This document shows, piece after piece, positions 56,173-64,000 of a DNA stretch of 64,000 nt (position 1 is the stretch's first letter; each line of letters opens with the position of its first letter). The DNA is taken from positions 853,716 to 917,715 of the forward strand of contig QEOQ01000214.1 of the NCBI GenBank assembly GCA_010279815.1. The letters are read 5' to 3'. The translations under genes and the position numbers were made by a program. The notes below the pieces were generated by a model. It did not search any database and was not told where the DNA came from. It was given only the letters and a program-made list of their open reading frames with translations. The DNA comes from Brachionus plicatilis. Lineage: Eukaryota > Rotifera > Eurotatoria > Ploima > Brachionidae.

Positions 56173-59100
56173 TCATTTTTTCAACTCATGCCTGACATTG
56201 TCATCAACATTGAGACTAGATGCCGACTTTTCGAGCATGTTTCTCTTGAGCTTTTTTCTCTTGCGATCAATAGCAGCGAGCTCATTTTTAAGCTTGGCGT
56301 ACTCCTCGCGACACAATCTCATCTGTTCTTCAATAAACTTTATTTTATGCTTGCCGACCAGACTACACCCGGTCAAGTGATACGGAAATTTGGACACATC
56401 ATGCTTTGAATTCTCCTTTTCTTTGTGCACTTTGATCTCACACACAGCCACACTCTGATTAACATTGTTCAAATTGGTCTCATTTAGCGCGCTCTTTTTC
56501 TCCCCACTTTCCACCATCTCCAGCTGCAATTTCTCCTTGAACTGGCTTGATTCACACACAGCCATATCGCTGCTGAACACAGGCATTAGCTCTTCTTTGG
56601 TGCACACACTTCTCGGCATGTACTCGACAAGGCCCATGCATTTGTCGACTATCTCATCTGTTATTGTCTGTATGAAGGACACTTTGTCCGAATGTTCAAG
56701 CACTTGCAGTTCATAGTCCATGATCTCTTCTTTGATGGACAACAGTGCATCGGCCTTGGTTTCAGTGGTGACCATTTTTTTGTCTGCACAGTCGGAATTT
56801 TTCTCAACAGCATTGCACTCTGAAGAGACTAGCGATGAGCCGGACTCGGACGATCTTGATTTGGCGGGCTTTTTTTCCGATTTTAGCTCGGCGTCTTTCT
56901 TGGCCTCGGCACTGCTCGATGACGAGATCGAGGACAAAGAAGAACGCTTTGTGATTTTTGAGTTTTTGGGGTCGATTTTGTTCTTGGAGGCTGAGTCTGT
57001 CGACTCTTGTTTGATTAGCTTGCGTCTCTTGAAAGCGCCGTAGTCATCGCTGAATATCTTGATTATTTGCCTCAAATGAATCCACTCATCGTAGCGGTTG
57101 TTCCAGCCGAGATAGTGGACCAGCAATGTCTCGTTCTCACTGTCTATTTTGACTATTTTGGCATGGTAGGTGTTTTTGCCCGATCCGTATCTGACCTCGA
57201 CCACTTTGTTGAGTTCTATTTGGCTCAAGGCGAACATTTTGGTGTCAGTTTGGTCGGACTCAGTGTCGTCTATTTTGCCAGTGGAGCTTTTTCTCTTGGA
57301 CACTCTAACGCTGATTGTTGAGCCCGATTCTTCGCTTGCCTCATCTGTCTTTTTGATTCTTTTTCTGTGTTTGGGCTCGTTTTCTTCTTCTTCTTCGTCC
57401 TGCTCCTCAAAATCCTCGTTTTCGTCGCACGACCTGTTCGATTTTCTGCTCGCTTTGTCCACGCTTGTGCGCCGTATCTTCGGCTTGGACTTGGAGTTGC
57501 ATTTGGACTTTGTTTCCTTTTCTTTTTCTTTTTTGGCCTTTCGAAAGTTTTCGTTCAAGTTTTTGACCATTCCGGACAGGGTGAGTTCTTCGGTCTGCTG
57601 GGATAAATCGTCCTGAATGGAGTCGTTGTCCTGAATGATCGATTGGGCCTCATCGGCCGTTTCAGTGTTGTTGTTGTTGCTAGGCTCTGTGTCCACAGTC
57701 TTTCGGCTGGTTCTAGTCTGGGTTTTCTTTTGTATTGGCGCCAGGTATCGAGCATTAAACATTCGTTTCGACTCACTTGATCGTTTGGAGCCTTGACTAG
57801 AGACTAGCAGAGAGCCGCCTAGTTTGCGGTGAAGGTCTTCATAAGGATGTAAATACCTGGAAGATTAAATTTAGATTTAGCTTGATTTTTTTTCCAAAAA
57901 AAATTTATTAAACATATTTTTTTTTAAATAAATTAATTTTTTTTTTAAAGGGAAATAATTTTTTTTCCATATGCTTTGATGGTTTTGCTTATTTAATTGA
58001 TAAAAAAATAAAAAATAGAGCATAAATAATATCTATCCACATATCCAGTAAAAATCTTAATAAAAACTAATTTAGTAAAAAAATAACAAAATCAATAAAC
58101 AATTAACTAATTCAGTTTATAATATTTTTTTTAGAAAAAGAACACAAAAAATAAAAAAATATAGCAAAAAAAGATGAAAAAACACCAATTCAATTAAATC
58201 ATAACTTTATTTTAATTTTATTCACCAATTAAGTAAAAAAAATTACAGAAAAAAAATAAAAAAATTTCCCTTTTTTTTTTGTACAACCATTTAAACAATA
58301 AAATCTTTTTTTTAAAAATTTTTGCGTTACTTAGTTAATTTAAATATCTTAAATTTGATAAAATTGAGACAAAAAATTTTTTGAAGGAAAACTTGTCTTG
58401 CAAAATTTACATTTTATCAGATAAATTTAAGTCTTATTATAATTTACGTAAATTTTGACACATTTTTTAAAATTAACTATTTAATTCAATTAAAAAATTT
58501 GATTCTTAAACAATTAAAGAAGAATATTAAAATTTTTTAATTTTCTTCAATAAACAAATAGATTAGTTATTTGGCAAATTGGAGTTTTCAATAAAATTTT
58601 AAGAATTAATTAATCTAATAATTTTGATAATTTTTAAAAAATAAATGCTAAATATTACTTAACATATTGGTGTTAACATACTTAACAAATTGAAAAACAT
58701 TTAAATTTTCATTTAGTCAACAAAAAACGAAAATTTAAATTGAAAAAAAAATATTTCAATTAGAGTTTGTATTAAAAATATTATGCAAACTTTTATTTTA
58801 TTATGATCTAATAAATGTATGGAAATTTTTAGGTTTTATCCAGACTTTTTTAAAAGTCACATTTTTAGGTCTAAGTCACAAAAATTTAAGTCAAAGTTAT
58901 GACTTGCACAAAAATTTTTATCAATATCTGCTTCATTTGGACCAGTTGAAAGAATTTTTTCATAATCTAGTTACATTAACAGACCACACAGGTCAAGATT
59001 AACAGCCAGCAATTTGGAAGCAACTACTTTATTGGTATCAAATATGGATTTATTAAATCATTGACTTGACTTGACTTAAGACTTGTGACTTAAAAACAAG

Positions 59101-62100
59101 TCTGGTTTTATCTAATTTATGGTCTGCAAGTGTTAACGTCCATTTTTTATTAACAAAACCATTTTTTTTTTGGACTCATTTTACTTGAAGTAATTGAAAA
59201 ATGTTAATCAGAAAAAACCATGCCATCTCCATCTCCATTGTGTAGCCATATAATTTCCTGGGGTCCCATGTCTTATGTGAACAATTGTTCACGTAATAGG
59301 TGAACAATTAATTCATTGGAGTTCAAGTGAACAACGCTGGTCACCTATTTCGTGAACAAAAAATATGTGAACAAGAAAATATAAAAAATTTATTCAACTA
59401 AATTTAGTTAATAAAATATTTATTATGTGAATATCAAAGTCTTTAAGTGAACAAAAAAAAATTAAACTAGTGAGTACGGGACATGTGCGCTTTTAGCCCT
59501 CTTCACTTATTAAAAAGTCACTTAGCTTATTAAAAATTCTATAAGCTTCACTTTCCTTAATTTTTTCTTTAACTATCATTTTTGAATACAATTTTTCAAT
59601 TTTTTTCCCTTTTTAATAGTCCAATAATAATTTGGTGAAAAAACTTTTAAATATGATTATTCGAGATTATCTAACAAATTCATTGTTGACAAATTGGTCT
59701 TAAAGTTTAGAACATTTAAACTGTCAATGTTTAATAATATTAACTTGATTTATGACAAATTAATTAAGTCTTTTGATAAATTAAATTTGAATTTTAGAAG
59801 TTATTTTTTTTGAATATTTTTTTTTTTTTTTAAACATTNNNNNNNNNNNNNNNNNNNNNNNNNNNNNNNNNNNNNNNNNNNNNNNNNNNNNNNNNNNNNN
59901 NNNNNNNNNNNNNNNNNNNNNNNNNNNNNNNNNNNNNNNNNNNNNNNNNNNNNNNNNNNNNNNNNNNNNNNNNNNNNNNNNNNNNNNNNNNNNNNNNNNN
60001 NNNNNNNTATTTAAATGACCCCAGCCGAGGCTGTTTTAGTCAGCTTATATGGAAATAATTTATATTTTTACATAGTTTAATAGTTTAAGATAGAAGATAC
60101 AAAAAAAAGTAATTTAGTTAAATAAAATTAAGTTCAAAATTTATTTAACTAAATACAATTTTTCAATTTTTTTCCCTTTTTAATAGTCCAATAATAATTT
60201 CAAAATTTAATTAACAATTAAAAATCTTATTCCTTAGTTATGACACCAAATAAGTCTAATAATTTTTAATTTCTGAAGCTAAAATCAGGAAATTTATTTA
60301 ACTTGGAAATTTTACTATTTTTAATTGAAATTGAGTGAATAGTAAAATAATTTGGTGAACAAAGTGAAAATTAGGTGAACAGTGTTCGAATTACGTTATC
60401 AATAAAAAATTTTTTTTTATTTTCTTGCGTAGATACTACTTTTTTCACTAAATCAAAATTTAACACTTTCATTAGTGAATAAACTATGCAAATCCAAGAA
60501 ACGGCAACTTTTACCAACTACAAACATGCTCTTTTAAATAGACCGGCTCCTCCTAGGAAAAAGTTGGACGTTGGTAAGGATACTGAGCTGAAAATTTACA
60601 AAAAGATGTTAGACGAGAAAAGTATTGATTTTGGTGTTTACATAAAGAACGTTATGCCATTGTTCAGCTTTAGAAACAAACGAAAAGAACAAAATTCAGA
60701 TGAAAAAGAGCCTGAGCCAGATAGTGATGATGAGGATGAAGACTTAGTTGACAGTTCTGACGAAGAGGCCGTAGTTTAGAATTTTTTTTTACTTAAAATA
60801 GACCTAGAGGATGTAACTTTATTTTTGCATTTATCAAAATATTAAATAACACATCAATTATTCAATTTGTCTTTTTCTATTAGTGAAAATTTTATACTAT
60901 TTTAGGGGACGCAAACAAGTAGTAGTGAAAAAAGGGCAAATTGAAGTTTCAGATGAAATTTTAAGATCAAAAGGATCATTTAAAATTTCAAAACTAAATT
61001 AATCTAATGATTTTGATAATTTTTAAGAAATAAATACTAAACATTACTAGACATGTAATGTCTAATAATAGTTCATTATCAAAAAAACATCAAAATGAGG
61101 CATCTTGAAGTTTAGGATCAAAAAAATCAGATCAAATAGTATTTTTTTTATAACTTTTGAATTGTTCTTGATTAAATCTCTCTGCAAAATGCTAAATAAT
61201 GCAAAATACATGCTGAATATTGTATGAGGCTCTGCAAAAACTCTGCATTTAAATTGCGCAGTCAATTAAATACTTTTTAATGGCGTGCAAAAACAAATGC
61301 AAAATAAATGCTGAATATTGTGTGTCATACAATATTCAGCATTTATTTGCATTATTTAGCATTTTGCAGAGAGATTTAATCAAGTACTATTCAAAAGTTA
61401 TAAAAAAAAATACTATTTGATCTGATTTTTTTGATCCTAAACTTCAAGATGCCCAAAATGATTGATCTCTAATTTATTTGACAAAAACAGTCAATAATTT
61501 AAATAATTCAGGTTAAGTTAATTCACAAATTCAAATTTATAACTTTTATATCCATTCATTCAAACTGAAATAATTTTATTTTTCCACTTAAATAAATTTA
61601 AAATTTAAAAACAGCGAATTTTATTGTCTGTAAAAGCAAATTTTCATTCAAATCAATTAAAATATTTATACCTATTAAAGTAAAATAAAAAGGAACATTT
61701 TAAAATTTTAAATATGAAAATAAACTTGACATGACATGTCAAGTAATTACTTTTGAAAAAATTTATTTTTTCTCTATTTTTAAAAAAAAATATTACAATT
61801 TATATTTTGATCTTTTGATCTTGATCTTAAACTTCAATTTAGTGTTGGGCGGCGGTCCTGAAAAGACCGGTCTAGACCGGTCGGTGTATTTAAACTTTGC
61901 AAAATTTTTGAATTTAGAAAATCGTTAATTAAAAAATTTCCACTGAGAATGGATTCGTACTCAGATCATTATTTACCAGTCGAAAACTTACACTCCCATC
62001 TGTTAAGTTTTTTTTATTTTGTTTACTATTTTAAAAACTTATTTGTTATGACTGAATCTTTTCAGTTAAAATAAAAAATTAAATTTATATAATTATTTAT

Positions 62101-63202
62101 AGAATATTTTTTAATAAAATAATTAATAACAATTCTCAAATTGGAATAAAATATTTGTGGTCAGACCGGTCTGGACCGTTTAAATATACCGTCCGTCTCT
62201 GGACCATCTGTCTAGCGAAAAAAGACCGGTCCTTCAGACGGACGACCGGTCAATTTGCCGAAAAATTCTTTTTTAATAATTTTCTTATTTTTGTTTTCAA
62301 TCTTAAGGAACTATAGCTCGTGACAGATAAAAAAAATATTAAGAAAAAAAAATGTCCTACCTTTTGTATGACGATTTTAAGTTGGCAATATTAGCTGCCG
62401 ATGGAACAGACATGGCCAGGCGTTTGTACACATCAGTCCAATTTCGTTGCTTATTTACTTTGTTAAATCCGCCAAATTTTTTCACAACAATAAACAATTT
62501 GTGCAGATCAATGTCTTTTTTGTTGATAGTGGGCAATTTGTTCATGGGAGTGCCACGATCATCCATGAACTTGTACAGCTGAGCCACGAACATGTCCTTG
62601 TCCTCTGGTGAATAGTCGTCCGAGCTGGACGTGATGGACAACTGGTCCTCGTCCACTTCGTTGTCTAGCTCCTTTTTGGGCGAAAAGTTCGAGCCGCTTT
62701 CAATGTCGCTCTCGTTTTTGCCTTCGGTGAATGAAGAATTGGGCGACTGCTTGCACTGAGACTTGATGGGGTACAAAAAGTGCTCGGGGTTGTTTAATGG
62801 TGCATTGTTCAAAGTCTCGCTGTCCAAAAAATGCTTCTCGCCTTTGAATCGAATAAAGGAGCGTTTGAGACACTTTTCGTCGCCGTCATTGAACACAACT
62901 GTGTACACGCTTTGGTCTATTATTCGGTTAAGAAGGGCCTGTTGAAGTTTGGATGGCGATTGGTCCGATTTGCCGAGGTAGACGGTGGTGCCGGTTTTGA
63001 GCTCGCTGGCAGAGAGCGCCTGGCCCGACATGTTTACCAGCTGGCTTTCGCTCACTGTTACAGACTCGCTGCTTGATTTTAGGGTCACTTTGCATTTTAT
63101 GATCCTGTCGACTTTTTTTATTTTGGCCTCACAAAAGGCGCCTTTAAATTTTGCACTCACTTCGGTTCCCTCTTCCAGGATGAACAGTGCGTCTTCACTC
63201 AT
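56173..63202 (-). CDS. ARID4: ARID4-type chromatin protein (RBBP1 family)
   Basis: Two coding exons, 63202-62361 and 57856-56173, join as AG|G inside the ARID domain (SSYKR|YLHPYEDL) to give 841 residues (human ARID4A about 1257). ARID4 proteins belong to Sin3/HDAC co-repressor complexes. Domains in order: a Tudor-like N-terminus (about residues 1-60), the RBB1NT region (about 60-130), an acidic stretch, ARID (about 195-300, with LYKFMDDRGTPMNKLP and KKFGGFNKVNKQRNWTDVYK), a charged linker, and a chromo-barrel/Tudor-knot (about 496-550, YHAKIVKIDSENETLLVHYL then GWNNRYDEWI). A basic coiled-coil end follows. The intron is 4.5 kb and contains transposons, a small plus-strand ORF and the assembly gap. 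A 5' UTR intron is possible, with a donor-like GTAAGC near 63252. Confidence 0.93.
57857..58840. other. ARID4 intron, first part
   Basis: AT-rich intron. From about 58600 it shows weak similarity to the dispersed block at 48930 (ATTTTGATAATTTTTAAAAA, CTAAATATTAC). Confidence 0.4.
58841..59104. mobile_element. CAGACTT-family hAT element with transposase remnant
   Basis: A 264-base element with termini CAGACTTTTTTAAAAGTC and GACTTAAAAACAAGTCTG. A perfect 8-base duplication GTTTTATC lies at 58833-58840 and 59105-59112. Inside, plus-strand translation gives FGPVERIFS and RPHRSRLTASNLEATTLL, the end of the hAT dimerisation domain. It is therefore an internally deleted hAT and names the superfamily of the small copy at 52400. 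Confidence 0.85.
59260..59470. repeat. GTGAACAA-rich element end
   Basis: Repeated GTGAACAA/TTGTTCAC words begin after GGGGTCCCATGTCTTATGTG (about 59261). A further group (GGTGAACAAAG, GGTGAACAGTGTTCG) lies at 60352-60391 on the other side of the assembly gap. Probably one transposon cut by the gap; its ends cannot be set. Confidence 0.45.
59585..60200. repeat. 49-base direct repeat around the gap
   Basis: The 49 bases 59585-59633 and 60152-60200 are identical (beginning AATACAATTTTTCAATTTTT, ending AGTCCAATAATAATTT). They flank the N run. This may be a real duplication, two element ends, or an assembly join artefact. Confidence 0.7.
59839..60007. other. Assembly gap (169 N)
   Basis: A run of N inside the ARID4 intron. 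True length and content unknown. Confidence 1.
60486..60779 (+). CDS. Small acidic-tailed protein nested in the ARID4 intron
   Basis: A single-exon frame of 97 residues starting at the first ATG. I do not recognise the family. The N-terminal half looks ordered and conserved in character: YKHALLNRPAPPRKKLDVGK, then TELKIYKKMLDEKSIDFGVY and IKNVMPLFSFRNKRKE. The last 28 residues are acidic (EPEPDSDDEDEDLVDSSDEE). Codon quality is much better than in the surrounding intron. There are no signal peptide, membrane segment or cysteines, so a nuclear or cytosolic location is likely. It lies on the opposite strand inside the 4.5-kb ARID4 intron. It could be a real nested gene, one exon of a longer gene, or a retrocopy. 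Confidence 0.6.
   Translation: MQIQETATFTNYKHALLNRPAPPRKKLDVGKDTELKIYKKMLDEKSIDFGVYIKNVMPLFSFRNKRKEQNSDEKEPEPDSDDEDEDLVDSSDEEAVV
60945..61832. repeat. Dispersed repeat block, copy with inserted MITE
   Basis: Homologous to 48930-49435 on both sides of the MITE at 61099-61453. The right limit, GATCTTTTGATCTTGATCTT, is followed within about a dozen bases by another transposon end (61840). Confidence 0.7.
61099..61453. mobile_element. GGCATCTTGAAG-family foldback MITE with 8-base duplication
   Basis: The ends GGCATCTTGAAGTTTAGGAT and ATCCTAAACTTCAAGATGCC are exact inverted copies. The arms run about 65 bases or more (with TCAGATCAAATAGTATTTTT), and inner segments around TGCTGAATATTGTATGA pair again. 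A perfect 8-base duplication CAAAATGA lies at 61091-61098 and 61454-61461. The homologous block at 48930 has a single CAAAATGA and no insert. The 67-codon minus frame here is not a gene. Confidence 0.9.
61840..62266. mobile_element. GACCGG-family hAT MITE, right end missing
   Basis: Left terminus TAGTGTTGGGCGGCGGTCC at 61840, then GACCGGTC clusters at 61865-61885 and 62160-62260. No inverted CAACACTA terminus is found before the ARID4 exon, so the right end is lost or diverged. It sits about 100 bases from the ARID4 exon 1 donor. Confidence 0.65.
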
Positions 63203-64000
63203 TATCTTTAATCAAATGGATTAATGTGTCAATCTAGTCGGTTCAAGTGCTTACCATTTTTCTGCATTCTATTTCACCAATAACTTGAGCTCGATTTTGA
63301 ATTTAGCATTAAATTATAATTTTGAATTGAGTTTTTAAAAAATTTTCCAAGTGCAAATTCAAGTTTACATTTGTTTCAGAAAGGAATTGCACGGAGGACG
63401 ATTGGGGTAAATTTTGATGTAAAAAACAACATAAATATAAGGTGTATTGTCTGATTTTGTCGATGCTAAAATAACTTTACATATATATTAAATATTTTTA
63501 AGCTTAATATTGATTTATTTGAATGAATTAAAAAATTACATTATATTAAATTTTTATTTATTTAAATGCAAATTTTGTAAAATTATAAAAATGTAAAAAA
63601 GAAAAGTATTTAAACAATAAAATTTTATCTACTATTCAAGAAACTAATTTCTAAAAAAAACTTGTTTTCTTTTTATTTTGTTTTTTTTTAATTTTAATAA
63701 AATAGTTTAAATTCAATTCCATTTCTTTATTTTCTTGAACCATACCTTTTGTTAATAAGCAGCCTTAAAGATTTCGCTTTGGTAAACCAATAGCGATTAT
63801 TAAAAGCAGTTTTTTTTACATTTATATCATTTTTAACTAGTTTTACATTAATCTGAATTTTATATTTTTACCTAAATGTATAAAATATAACTAACTTAAA
63901 TGTAAATATTTAAAAATTTACATTTAGTTTGGCAACCGTAAGTTGTTATATATATGTTAAAAAAATTGTTACCTCTATTGTTGTGTGTGTGTTTTTTTGT
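63203..64000. other. Upstream of ARID4
   Basis: AT-rich sequence containing the ARID4 5' UTR and promoter, ending in a short (TG)n tract at about 63980-63991. A donor-like site near 63252 may mark a 5' UTR exon. No other gene is seen. Confidence 0.4.

Noticed and set aside
56131..57616. Several plus-strand frames opposite ARID4
   Set aside because: Mirror frames of a long coding exon with Ser/Glu-rich codons; no family signal.
61062..61265. 67-codon minus-strand frame
   Set aside because: It begins in the MITE and is not maintained in the empty-site copy at 49073.
61935..62010. tRNA-like stretch on the minus strand with a B-box-like GAGTACGAATCC
   Set aside because: The anticodon and acceptor stems do not pair convincingly; it is inside a MITE. 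At most a decayed tRNA-like sequence.
1..64000. CRISPR arrays, bacterial operons, rRNA genes
   Set aside because: None found; spliced animal-type genes make prokaryotic features implausible.

Overview
The window is eukaryotic and almost certainly animal. It is very A+T-rich, its genes carry canonical GT-AG introns (many only about 45-60 bases), and it encodes metazoan-type proteins: ARID4, ATP6AP1, an EGF/trypsin-like membrane protein and an LRRC14/PRAME-type LRR pair. Small AT-rich introns, compact genes and a dense mix of LINEs and DNA transposons would suit an invertebrate such as a monogonont rotifer, but the species is inference only. There is no sign of bacterial or organelle organisation.

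Layout. 159-1107: a small Mutator-like element. 1417-7837 (minus): PUS3, a tRNA pseudouridine synthase in three exons, with LINE debris in its large first intron. 8054-17034 (minus): VPS18, reconstructed in twelve exons. 17486-19114 (plus): CWC27 in four exons, head to head with VPS18 across 451 bases. 20583-22817: two tandem Cys-rich single-pass membrane proteins with PPxY-type tails. 27066-28190: ATP6AP1. 29802-31395: an unrecognised four-exon gene. 32.3-37 kb: a graveyard of LINE and hAT remnants. 37850-40832 and 49669-51925: two LRRC14-like paralogs, whose last exons are nearly identical while the first two have diverged. 43998-45382: an EGF plus trypsin-fold protein whose catalytic serine is replaced. 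46082-48225: a Tigger/pogo element with a LINE inserted in it. 52.4-55.9 kb: nested foldback and pogo elements. 56173-63202 (minus): ARID4, whose 4.5-kb intron holds a small opposite-strand ORF, several transposons and an assembly gap (59839-60007).

The host genes are housekeeping and unrelated to each other: tRNA modification, endolysosomal tethering (HOPS/CORVET), the spliceosome, V-ATPase assembly and chromatin. No operon-like unit is visible. Joins were made by eye from frame continuity, GT/AG sites and family similarity. Each multi-exon CDS given here sums to a multiple of three.

The most distinctive feature is how cleanly many transposons can be delimited. I find exact target-site duplications of 2 (TA), 8, 9 and 16 bases. 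In one case the window contains an apparent empty site, and in another the uninterrupted opposite arm of a foldback shows exactly where a pogo element went in. The strongest host-gene observations are the LRR paralog pair with a near-identical last exon, the pseudoprotease, and the tandem PPxY membrane-protein pair.
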